Part shown: piece by piece, positions 18,624-28,995 of the stretch
Layout: each line of letters opens with the position of its first letter
Position numbering within the stretch: the stretch's first letter is position 1
NCBI RefSeq assembly: GCF_003254665.1
Contig: NZ_QHGY01000001.1
Location: 124,001-188,000 of the forward strand
From: Billgrantia lactosivorans
GTDB lineage: Bacteria > Pseudomonadota > Gammaproteobacteria > Pseudomonadales > Halomonadaceae
Direction of reading: 5' to 3'
Length of the DNA stretch: 64,000 nt
The notes under the pieces: model-generated
Seen by the model: only the letters and a program-made list of their open reading frames with translations
What the model was told of the DNA's origin: nothing
Database searches by the model: none
Position numbers and translations under genes: made by a program

Positions 18624-18649
18624 CGGGATGCCCCCGCGGGGGCATCCCG
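18624..18649. terminator. Palindromic hairpin between convergent ihfA and the DUF2788 gene
   Basis: CGGGATGCCCCCGCGGGGGCATCCCG is a near-perfect palindrome, longer than needed for an operator and placed between converging stops. There is no T-run on either side, so termination is inferred from position and stability. Confidence 0.55.
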
Positions 18650-18653
18650 GATG

Positions 18654-18869
18654 CTACACGCCTCCGCCTCGCTCCATCAGCCAGGTGACGACCACCTTGA
18701 GGATGTAGCCCATCATCCCCGCGCCGAGGACCACGAAGAGCATGAGGGTACCAAAGCGTCCGGCCTGGGACTTCCTGGCCAGGTCCCAGATGATGAAGCC
18801 CATGAACAGGATCAGCCCACCGATAAGCAGGGGGGTGATCCAGGCTTCGAACGTCTGCGTCTGCAGCAT
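18654..18869 (-). CDS. DUF2788-family small membrane protein
   Basis: A 71-residue protein with two hydrophobic helices (about 12-30 and 42-64) and the conserved phrase LLIGGLILFMGFIIWDLARKSQAGRFG split around a basic loop, as in Pseudomonas DUF2788 proteins. The start at 18869 follows GAGGAGA; an ATG 63 bp further upstream in the same frame is rejected. It is divergent from the flavodoxin gene, the same pairing as in Pseudomonas. Function unknown. Confidence 0.82.
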   Translation of the reverse strand: MLQTQTFEAWITPLLIGGLILFMGFIIWDLARKSQAGRFGTLMLFVVLGAGMMGYILKVVVTWLMERGGGV

Positions 18870-19020
18870 GTCGTCTCCTCGTTCGCAAGGCCGACCATTA
18901 TACTCGGGCATGCGGCGTGCTGCATGCGGCACCTCGTCGCCCGGGGCGGGGCATGGCGAACCGGGCGTTCACTCTGCCTCTTGGTAACTTGCCGTTGACA
19001 CATCAAGGTTTATCCCCGAC

Positions 19021-19485
19021 ATGCCAATGCTGAAGATCTTCGTAGGAACCATGTATGGCGGTGCGCTCGATGTCGCCGAGCAGGTCGCCCCGCTGTTCGA
19101 GGCGGCCGGCTACGAGACCGCCCTCCTCGAGCAGCCGACCCTCGACGACTTGACCGAGGAGCGGCCCGACCTGGCGCTGTTCTGCGTATCGACCACCGGC
19201 AGTGGCGACTTTCCCGGCAACTTCGTGCCCTTCGCCCGGGAGCTGGATGAGCGTAGCCCGTCGCTGGTGGGGCTGCGCTACGGCGTGATCGCCCTGGGTG
19301 ACAGCTCCTACGGCGACACGTTCTGCGGCGCGGGGCGCCGCCTCGACGAGATGCTCGAAGGGCTCGGCGCCCTTCGCCTGGGAGAGCGACTGGAGGTGGA
19401 TGCCATGGAGACCTTCATGGCCGACGACGCCGCGCTGCCCTGGGCCGAGGAGTGGATCGAAACCCAGCAGCTCAAGGTCGCCTGA
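19021..19485 (+). CDS. Flavodoxin (MioC-like)
   Basis: A 154-residue short-chain flavodoxin that carries electrons through bound FMN. The FMN phosphate loop is GTMYGGALDVAE (about 9-20), the second FMN loop is STTGSGDFPGNF, and ALGDSSYGDTFCGAG is the conserved isoalloxazine-contact region. It resembles MioC/YqcA-type flavodoxins. The following membrane-protein gene starts 2 bp after the stop, implying coupled translation. The electron partner is not in the window. Confidence 0.9.
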   Translation: MPMLKIFVGTMYGGALDVAEQVAPLFEAAGYETALLEQPTLDDLTEERPDLALFCVSTTGSGDFPGNFVPFARELDERSPSLVGLRYGVIALGDSSYGDTFCGAGRRLDEMLEGLGALRLGERLEVDAMETFMADDAALPWAEEWIETQQLKVA

Positions 19486-19486
19486 G

Positions 19487-19861
19487 ATGGGGGCCGCACC
19501 GACCGCGGAACGGCTGAGCCTGTTGACGGGCCTGGTGGTGCTGATGCTGGCCACCATTCCACGCTACCTGGCCGGCGGCAACGACAATCGCCTGATGCTG
19601 ATTTCCCTGGCGCTGCTGGTGGTGGCCGCGGTGGCGCTGCTGAACTGGCGCATGCTGGGCGCCGAGGAGCGCGCGCGATTGCCACGCCTGGCCAGGCGGC
19701 TGGCACTGTCGCTGGTGGCCGGGCTGGCATTGATGGGGCTCTGGCACGCGCTGTTCAGCGCCTGGATCAGCTGGCAGCTGCTGATCGCGCATGGCGCTAC
19801 CCTCGGCCTGCTGCTGCATGCCCTGTGGCTCTGGTGGCAGCCCGTCGGCACGCCGGGCTGA
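19487..19861 (+). CDS. Uncharacterised four-helix membrane protein
   Basis: A 124-residue hydrophobic protein with four predicted helices and many Trp and Leu residues towards the C-terminus (ALWLWWQPVG). The start at 19487 is the first ATG after the flavodoxin stop (1-nt gap), giving MGAAPTAERLSLLTG. I do not recognise the family. The tight coupling to the flavodoxin suggests it may be a membrane partner, but this rests on position only. Confidence 0.65.
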   Translation: MGAAPTAERLSLLTGLVVLMLATIPRYLAGGNDNRLMLISLALLVVAAVALLNWRMLGAEERARLPRLARRLALSLVAGLALMGLWHALFSAWISWQLLIAHGATLGLLLHALWLWWQPVGTPG

Positions 19862-19925
19862 GGCACGGGCGCCAGCGCCCGGCCTGCCTTCCTTCCCTCA
19901 TCGTTTCACTGCGGCGGTACGTCGC

Positions 19926-21290
19926 TCACACCAGGCGATAGCAGGGTTCGTACTCCTGCCCGGGCAGCTTCATGCGACCCTGGGCGACGAAGGAACCGAG
20001 CAATTCGTCCAGCCGTCGCATCAGCTCCGATTCGGCGTGCAGCTGGAAGGGCCCGTGAGCCTCGATCGCGCGCAGCCCATGCTCCTTGACGTTGCCCGCC
20101 ACGATGCCCGAGAACGCCCGACGCAGGTTGGCGGCCAGCTCATGGACCGGCTGGCTGCGGTGCAGCGCCAGCCCGGCCATCGCCTTGTGGGTCGGTTCGA
20201 AGGTCTCCTGGAAATCGCGGGCGATGGTCAGCCGCCAGTTGAAGTGAAAGGCGTCCTGGTGGGCACGGCGGAACTCGGTCACGCTGTCGATGCCCTGGCG
20301 CATGGTGCGGGCGACCTCGACGGGATCGTCGACGATGATGCGGTACTTGTCGCGTACCGCCTCGCCCAGGGTGTAGACCAGGAATTCGTCGATGCGCTGG
20401 AAGTAGTCGGCCGAATTGGCGGGCCCGGTGAAGATCACCGGCAGCGCCATGTCGTGATTGTCGGGGTGGAGCAGGATGCCCAGCAGGTAGAGGATCTCCT
20501 CGGCGGTGCCGACGCCGCCGGGGAAGACCACGATGCCGTGGCCGAGCCGCACGAAGGCCTCGAGACGCTTCTCGATGTCGGGCATCACCACCAGCTCGTT
20601 GACCAGCGGGTTGGGCGCTTCGGCGGCGATGATGCCGGGCTCTGAGATGCCCAGGTAGCGGCCGTCGCCGATGCGCTGCTTGGCATGCGCCAGGTTGGCC
20701 CCCTTCATCGGCCCCTTCATGGCGCCGGGGCCGCAGCCGGTGCAGATGTCCAGTTCGCGCAGACCCAGGTGATAGCCGACGTCCTTGGTGTAGTCGTACT
20801 CCTCGCGGGTGATCGAGTGGCCGCCCCAGCACACCACGATACCGGGGTCGCGGCCGGGCTTGAGCGTGCCGGCCTTGCGCAGGATGTGGAACACCGCGTT
20901 GGTGGTGCCTTCGCCCGTGGTCAGGTCGAAACGCTGGTGATGCTGGATCTCGTTGTAGACGTAGATGATGTCGCGCAGCACCGAGGAGAGGTGCTCGCGG
21001 ATACCGCGAATCATCTTGCCGTCGACGAAGGCCTCGGCCGGCGCGTTGGTCACCTTGAGCCGGATGCCGCGGTCCTGCTGGATCACCTCGATGTCGAAGT
21101 CGTGGTAGGTCTCCATCAGCACCAGGCTGTCGTCGGTCATGCTGCCGGAGCTGAGCACGGCCAGCGCGCAGCGCCGCAACAGGTCGTGAAGGCCGGCCTT
21201 GGAGGTGTCGCGCAGGCGGTTGACCTCATGCTGCGACAGCACTTCCAGGCTGCGCAGGGGGGAGATGGTCGCGGAGATGGTATCGGGCAT
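19926..21290 (-). CDS. ppnN: Nucleotide 5'-monophosphate nucleosidase PpnN (YgdH, LOG family)
   Basis: A 454-residue enzyme that cleaves purine (and some pyrimidine) nucleoside monophosphates to base and ribose 5-phosphate; in E. coli it is activated by (p)ppGpp. The LOG core with the PGGVGTAEEI motif lies around 260-270, preceded by VVCWGGHSIT and followed by a C-terminal DUF3412-like region; the N-terminus (SPLRSLEVLSQHEV) matches YgdH. The length is the same as E. coli PpnN. Divergent from the LysR gene, with a 190-bp space. Confidence 0.93.
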   Translation of the reverse strand: MPDTISATISPLRSLEVLSQHEVNRLRDTSKAGLHDLLRRCALAVLSSGSMTDDSLVLMETYHDFDIEVIQQDRGIRLKVTNAPAEAFVDGKMIRGIREHLSSVLRDIIYVYNEIQHHQRFDLTTGEGTTNAVFHILRKAGTLKPGRDPGIVVCWGGHSITREEYDYTKDVGYHLGLRELDICTGCGPGAMKGPMKGANLAHAKQRIGDGRYLGISEPGIIAAEAPNPLVNELVVMPDIEKRLEAFVRLGHGIVVFPGGVGTAEEILYLLGILLHPDNHDMALPVIFTGPANSADYFQRIDEFLVYTLGEAVRDKYRIIVDDPVEVARTMRQGIDSVTEFRRAHQDAFHFNWRLTIARDFQETFEPTHKAMAGLALHRSQPVHELAANLRRAFSGIVAGNVKEHGLRAIEAHGPFQLHAESELMRRLDELLGSFVAQGRMKLPGQEYEPCYRLV

Positions 21291-21480
21291 GAAACGATCC
21301 TTGTGCTTTCGGCTTGCGCCCCCGTGACGAGGAAAGCCAGGGGATCATGCAAGGGTCATCGAGTCGTGATCCGATGCTATCACGCTGGCCGCCATGGCGC
21401 AGCGCTGCGCCGCTCGGCCGGCGATGGTAGGATGTCGGCATACGGTCTCGAGCCCCGACCGCCCCTGCAAGCGATGCGCC

Positions 21481-22395
21481 ATGTTCAACGCCCTTTACTT
21501 CCGCACCTTCATCACCCTGGTCGAAACCGGCAGCTTCACGCGTACCGCGCGCCATCTCGACATGACCCAGCCGGGCGTCAGCCAGCACGTGCGCAAGCTC
21601 GAGCAGTACCTCGACAAGCCCCTGCTGGAACGCCAGGGTCGGCGCTTCACGCTGACCGAGGCCGGCAAGCGCGCCTACGACTACGGCCTGCGCCTGTTCA
21701 GCGAGCACGAGCAGTTCCGCCATTCGCTGGATGACGACGCGCTCGATACCGGCGAGTGCCGCATCGCCTCCCCGGGCAGCGTGGGGCTGATGTTCTACCC
21801 CTACATCCTCGGCCAGCAGCAGATGTCGCCGGGGCTGACGGTGAACTACAGTTTTGCCTTCAGCCACGAGATCGTCTCGGACGTGCTGGCCGGCCGCCAC
21901 GACCTGGGCATCGTCACCGAGCCGATTCGTCATCCGGACCTGGACTGCAGCCGGTGGCATCAGGAGCCGCTGTGCCTGGTGGTGCCGGCCGACTTCGCGG
22001 GGACGACGCTGGCCGAGCTGATGGGCATCGGCTTCCTCAACTATTCCGACGGCATCAGCCATGCCGGCGCGCTGCTGCGCAGCAACTTTCCCGACGAGTT
22101 CCGCTCCATGAGCCAGTTTCGCCGCCAGGGCTTCACCAACGAGGTGGGCATGGTGCTGGACGCGGTGGCCCGCGGCCTCGGCTTCACCGTGGTGTCGCGC
22201 CTGGTGCTGGAGACCTCGCCCTGGCAGCGCCAGGTCAAGGAGCTCGACCTGCCGGTGCCGGAGCACGAGACGCTGCACCTGGTGACGCGCTCCGGCGCCA
22301 AGATCCCGCGCCGCTATGCGCGGCTGCTCGAGGGCTTCCGCGAGCAGCGCCTGCGCGAGCGCTTCGGCCACGGAGAGGTCGCCTCGCCGCTGTAG
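21481..22395 (+). CDS. LysR-family transcriptional regulator
   Basis: A 304-residue regulator. The N-terminal helix-turn-helix reads FITLVETGSFTRTARHLDMTQPGVSQHVRKLE (about 8-40), followed by a linker helix and a periplasmic-binding-protein-like effector domain. The start at 21481 gives the standard LysR N-terminus; an upstream in-frame ATG is not conserved. The gene is divergent from ppnN and convergent with gcvP, and no obvious catabolic operon adjoins it, so effector and targets are unknown. Confidence 0.9.
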   Translation: MFNALYFRTFITLVETGSFTRTARHLDMTQPGVSQHVRKLEQYLDKPLLERQGRRFTLTEAGKRAYDYGLRLFSEHEQFRHSLDDDALDTGECRIASPGSVGLMFYPYILGQQQMSPGLTVNYSFAFSHEIVSDVLAGRHDLGIVTEPIRHPDLDCSRWHQEPLCLVVPADFAGTTLAELMGIGFLNYSDGISHAGALLRSNFPDEFRSMSQFRRQGFTNEVGMVLDAVARGLGFTVVSRLVLETSPWQRQVKELDLPVPEHETLHLVTRSGAKIPRRYARLLEGFREQRLRERFGHGEVASPL

Positions 22396-22419
22396 CGCCG
22401 GCTCGCCATCCCCCCGGCA

Positions 22420-22451
22420 AAACGGCCCGCCGATCGCTCGGCGGGCCGTTT
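22420..22451. terminator. Bidirectional terminator between the LysR gene and gcvP
   Basis: Perfect 12-bp stem AAACGGCCCGCC/GGCGGGCCGTTT with an 8-nt loop. A and T runs on the two sides allow it to stop transcription from both converging genes. Confidence 0.85.
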
Positions 22452-22478
22452 CGCTCTGCTGAATCCGACAGCGACGCG

Positions 22479-25373
<2,895 letters not shown>

Positions 25374-25449
25374 GGAGAACCCTGTACGTTGAGATGAGAT
25401 GCCCGGCGATTCGAGGAGGCCGCTCGCCGGGCCGGGAGCAGCGCCGCCG

Positions 25450-25842
25450 TCAGGCGTCGCTGTCGACCACGGCCTGGTAAGCCTCGGCATCCAGCAGGGC
25501 TTCCACCGCGGCGGCATCGTCGACGCGAACCTTCATGATCCAGCCACCCTCGTAGGGCGCTTCGTTGACGGTCTCGGGGGCGTCTTCGAGGGCCTCGTTG
25601 ACCTCGACGATCTCGCCGGCCAGGGGGGCGTAGAGGTCGGAGGCGGCCTTCACCGATTCGATCACGCCGAACTCCTCGCCTTTCTGCAGGGTGCGGCCGA
25701 CCTCGGGAAGCTCGACGAACACCACGTCGCCAAGGGCTTCCTGGGCATGGTCGGTGATGCCGATGGTGACGGTGCCGTCGCCGTTGTCGAGCACCCACTC
25801 GTGGCTGTCGTTGTAGCGCAGGTTGGCAGGGATCGAGCTCAT
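25450..25842 (-). CDS. gcvH: Glycine cleavage system H protein
   Basis: A 130-residue lipoyl carrier that shuttles the aminomethyl group between GcvP, GcvT and the lipoamide dehydrogenase. The lipoylated lysine is in [20 protein letters not shown] (about residue 65). The start (complement of 25840-25842) follows AGGA, and this ribosome site lies inside a palindrome (25847-25864), so repressor binding or RNA structure there could affect expression. First gene of the gcvH-gcvP operon. Confidence 0.97.
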   Translation of the reverse strand: MSSIPANLRYNDSHEWVLDNGDGTVTIGITDHAQEALGDVVFVELPEVGRTLQKGEEFGVIESVKAASDLYAPLAGEIVEVNEALEDAPETVNEAPYEGGWIMKVRVDDAAAVEALLDAEAYQAVVDSDA

Positions 25843-25846
25843 GATG

Positions 25847-25864
25847 TTTTTCCTATAAGAAAAA
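25847..25864. promoter_or_regulatory. Palindrome TTTTTC-CTATAA-GAAAAA at the gcvH start
   Basis: 6-bp arms around a 6-bp centre, overlapping the gcvH ribosome site. It shares the pattern TTTC-CTATA(A/C)-GAAA with the palindrome at 26138-26155, suggesting one regulator. Confidence 0.5.
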
Positions 25865-26137
25865 GGTTTTCTGACTGTGCGAATGCTAACGCCATTGGCG
25901 GCATTTGGCGAGCCCATGGCCCGCCTTCGCCTGGCGCGAACGAGAATCCTCGCCAGGATAGCGTGGCGCGTAGGGCGGCAAGCGTCCAGTGCAACTTGCA
26001 TGAGGCGTGAGGCTCCGCGGGTGCTGGCGGCATTCGACAGCGTTGGCACGCCTCACTAACCTGTGAGGCATGTTGCCTGGTGACGGCGCTACCCCTGCTC
26101 GTGTCGCCGGCATGCAAGTCGGCGGTGCCATGATATT

Positions 26138-26155
26138 TGTTTCCTATACGAAACA
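26138..26155. promoter_or_regulatory. Palindrome TGTTTC-CTATAC-GAAACA upstream of gcvH/agcS
   Basis: 6-bp perfect arms with the same centre register as 25847-25864. Lies 165 bp before the agcS start and about 300 bp before gcvH. Confidence 0.5.
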
Positions 26156-26319
26156 CGCGCTAAGCTTGGCCGGGCCGCGAGCAGGGTGAACGAGACGCAG
26201 CGGGCATATACGACCTGGTGGAATAATTCCGACAATTTCCGCTATGGTACGCCGTCTGATCGTAATAGATCTTTCGGTAAACTCCTTAAAAACAGTCTAA
26301 ACAACAGAGGGAAACGTTC

Positions 26320-27726
26320 GTGGAAACATTGACAGCGATTTTCACTTCCATCAACGGCGTAGTCTGGGGGCCGTTGATGCTCATCCTGCTGTTGGGGGTG
26401 GGGCTCTACCTGCAGATCGGCTTGAAGCTGATGCCCATTCGCAAGCTGGGTACCGGCTTCAAGCTGATGTGGCAGGGCCGTGATGCCAAGCCGGCGCCCG
26501 GTGAGGCGAAGAAGGCGGAAGATGAGGGCGAGATCTCTCCGTTCAACGCCCTGATGACGGCTCTCTCTGCCACCATTGGAACCGGCAATATTGCCGGCGT
26601 GGCGACGGCGATTGCCCTGGGCGGACCCGGCGCGGTGTTCTGGATGTGGGTCACGGCGCTGGTCGGGATGGCGACGAAGTTCTCCGAGGCGGTGCTCGCG
26701 GTACGCTTCCGGGAGACCGACAGCACCGGCTACCACGTCGGTGGGCCGATGTTCTACATCAAGAACGGCCTGGGCAAGAAGTGGCTGTGGCTTGGCGGTG
26801 CCTTCGCCTTCTTCGGCGCCGTGGCGGCCTTCGGCATCGGCAACACCGTGCAATCAAACTCCGTGGCCGACGCCCTCGACTCGACCTTCGGTATCCCCCA
26901 CTGGATGACCGGCGTGGTCATCATGGTGCTGGCCGGCGCCGTCATCCTGGGCGGCATCAAGCGCATCGCCAAGGTGGCCGGCAAGCTGGTGCCGATCATG
27001 GGCATCGCCTACGTGGCGGCCGGCCTGGTGGTGCTGGTCGTCAACGCCGGCCAGCTCGGCGAGGCGTTCGGTCTGATCTTCTACTATGCCTTCAACCCGC
27101 ATGCCGCCATGGGCGGTTTCGCCGGCGCGGCGGTGATGGCGGCGATCCGCTTCGGCGTGGCCCGCGGCATCTTCTCCAACGAGGCCGGCCTGGGCAGTGC
27201 GCCGATCGCCCACGCCGCGGCGAAGACGCGCAACCCGGTACGCCAGGGACTGATCGCCATGCTCGGCACCTTCATCGACACCATCATCGTGTGCAGCATC
27301 ACCGCGCTGGTGATCCTGACCTCCACGGTATGGGTCGACGGCGAGGAGGGCGCCTCGCTGACCGCGCTCTCCTTCGATGCGGCGCTGCCCGGCTGGGGCA
27401 ACCAGATTGTGTCGCTGGCGCTGGCGGTCTTCGCCTTCACCACCATCCTGGGCTGGTCGTTCTACGGCGAGAAGTGCTTCCAGTTCCTGTTCGGCACGCG
27501 CTCGATCATGCTCTACCGCGTGCTGTTCGTGCTGGCGATCCCGCTGGGCGCCATGGCCCAGCTCGGCTTCATCTGGCTGATGGCCGACACCTTCAACGCC
27601 ATGATGGCCATTCCCAACCTGATCGCGCTGGCGCTGCTCTCGCCGGTGGTGTTCAAGGTCACGCGCGACTACTTCAACGGCAAGGAAGTGCTGCCGGGCG
27701 AGGACCTGGACCACAACAGGTCCTGA
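26320..27726 (+). CDS. agcS: AgcS-family sodium:alanine/glycine symporter
   Basis: A 468-residue transporter with about eleven helices, importing alanine or glycine with Na+. Signature phrases are LSATIGTGNIAGVATAIALGGPGAVFWMWVTALVGMATKFSEAVLAVRFR and FSNEAGLGSAPIAHAAAKT. It begins at GTG 26320 with GAGGG eight bases upstream. Its place between gcvHP and gcvT makes glycine the likely physiological substrate: uptake next to catabolism. gcvT follows by 73 bp in the same direction. Confidence 0.93.
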   Translation: METLTAIFTSINGVVWGPLMLILLLGVGLYLQIGLKLMPIRKLGTGFKLMWQGRDAKPAPGEAKKAEDEGEISPFNALMTALSATIGTGNIAGVATAIALGGPGAVFWMWVTALVGMATKFSEAVLAVRFRETDSTGYHVGGPMFYIKNGLGKKWLWLGGAFAFFGAVAAFGIGNTVQSNSVADALDSTFGIPHWMTGVVIMVLAGAVILGGIKRIAKVAGKLVPIMGIAYVAAGLVVLVVNAGQLGEAFGLIFYYAFNPHAAMGGFAGAAVMAAIRFGVARGIFSNEAGLGSAPIAHAAAKTRNPVRQGLIAMLGTFIDTIIVCSITALVILTSTVWVDGEEGASLTALSFDAALPGWGNQIVSLALAVFAFTTILGWSFYGEKCFQFLFGTRSIMLYRVLFVLAIPLGAMAQLGFIWLMADTFNAMMAIPNLIALALLSPVVFKVTRDYFNGKEVLPGEDLDHNRS

Positions 27727-27799
27727 TAAGCCTAGCGGGGGGCGAGAGGCGCGCCGCGCTTCTCGCTCGCCTGCCTACCATCACCTCACGAGGAAACCC

Positions 27800-28915
27800 A
27801 TGAGCCAACTCAAGCGCACCCCGCTGCACGACCTGCACCTCGAGCTGGGGGGCAAGATGGTGCCCTTCGCCGGCTACGAGATGCCGGTGCAGTTTCCGCT
27901 GGGGGTCAAGAAGGAGCACGAGCATACCCGTGCCGCCTGTGGCCTGTTCGATGTCTCCCACATGGGGCAGATCCTGCTGCATGGCCCTCGTCCCGCCGCG
28001 GCGCTGGAGACGCTGGTGTGCGCCGACATCGTTGGCCTGCCCGAGGGCATGCAGCGCTATGCGCTGTTCACCGCCCAGGACGGCGGCATTCTCGACGACC
28101 TGATGGTGGCCAACCCCGGCGGCGGGGTCCTCTACCTGGTGGTCAACGCCGCCTGCAAGGATCAGGACCTGGCGCTGCTCGACACCGGCCTCGATGAGGA
28201 ACATCGGCCCGAGCTGCTGGAGCGCGGCCTGCTGGCCCTGCAAGGGCCGAAGGCCGCCGAGGTCATGCGCCGCCACTGCCCCGAGGCCTGCGAGCTGGTG
28301 TTCATGCAGCACGGACGCTTCGAGATCGACGGCGTGCCCGTCTGGATCAGCCGCAGCGGCTATACCGGCGAGGACGGCTTCGAGATCTCGGTGCCGGCCG
28401 ACCAGGCGGAGTCGCTGGCCCGACGCCTGCTGGCCGAGGAGGAGGTCGAGCCCATCGGCCTGGGGGCGCGGGATTCCCTGCGCCTCGAGGCCGGGCTGTG
28501 CCTCTACGGCCACGACATCGACACCGAGACCACGCCGGTGGAAGCGGGGCTGATCTGGGCCATCGGCAAGGCGCGCCGCCACGGCGGAGAGCGCTCGGCC
28601 GGATTCCCGGGGGCGGACGTGATACTGCATCAGGTCGATGCCAGGGATCACCGGCGCAAGCGGGTCGGCCTGCTGGGGGAAGGGCGTGCCCCGGTGCGCG
28701 AGGGTGCCGATCTCTACGCTGAGGATGGCCGGCATGTCGGCCGCGTGACCTCCGGTGGCTTCGGCCCCAGCGTCGGCCGCCCTGTGGCGATGGGCTATGT
28801 CCTGGTCGAGCAGGCCGAGGTGGGGACCACCGTCTACGCCGAGGTGCGAGGCAAGCGCCTGCCCATGGTGGTGAGCAAGATGCCGTTCGTGGCGCCGGGC
28901 TACTATCGCGGCTAG
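27800..28915 (+). CDS. gcvT: Glycine cleavage system aminomethyltransferase (T protein)
   Basis: A 371-residue enzyme that moves the methylene group from aminomethyl-GcvH to tetrahydrofolate, releasing ammonia. N-terminal phrases TPLHDLHLELGGKMVPFAGYEMPVQF and CGLFDVSHMGQ, the central SRSGYTGEDGFEI and the C-terminal TSGGFGPSVGRPVAMGYV are typical. GAGGAAACCC precedes the ATG. Probably co-transcribed with agcS; an intrinsic terminator follows. Confidence 0.96.
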   Translation: MSQLKRTPLHDLHLELGGKMVPFAGYEMPVQFPLGVKKEHEHTRAACGLFDVSHMGQILLHGPRPAAALETLVCADIVGLPEGMQRYALFTAQDGGILDDLMVANPGGGVLYLVVNAACKDQDLALLDTGLDEEHRPELLERGLLALQGPKAAEVMRRHCPEACELVFMQHGRFEIDGVPVWISRSGYTGEDGFEISVPADQAESLARRLLAEEEVEPIGLGARDSLRLEAGLCLYGHDIDTETTPVEAGLIWAIGKARRHGGERSAGFPGADVILHQVDARDHRRKRVGLLGEGRAPVREGADLYAEDGRHVGRVTSGGFGPSVGRPVAMGYVLVEQAEVGTTVYAEVRGKRLPMVVSKMPFVAPGYYRG

Positions 28916-28941
28916 CCAGTTATACCGTTATCTTTTCAGCC

Positions 28942-28972
28942 AGACCACCGCTGCTCGAGGCGGTGGTCTTTT
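28942..28972 (+). terminator. Rho-independent terminator after gcvT
   Basis: 9-bp stem AGACCACCG/CGGTGGTCT followed by TTTTC; it also lies at the end of the convergent yjbH gene. Confidence 0.85.
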
Positions 28973-28995
28973 CGTTGGTGCGGCCGGGGGCTCGC

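Larger units (their letters stand above)
25843..26319. other. 477-bp control region between gcvH and agcS
   Basis: No convincing gene. It holds two TTTC-CTATAM-GAAA palindromes at 25847-25864 and 26138-26155, plus a 9-bp inverted repeat TGAGGCGTG (26001-26009)/CACGCCTCA (26047-26055) that could form a hairpin in the gcvH leader. I looked for the conserved core of the glycine riboswitch on both strands and did not find it. The part next to agcS (26220-26319) is AT-rich and probably contains its promoter. Confidence 0.6.

Noticed and set aside
25843..26319. Glycine riboswitch for gcvH or agcS
   Set aside because: The conserved glycine aptamer core was not found by eye on either strand; a covariance-model search would settle it.
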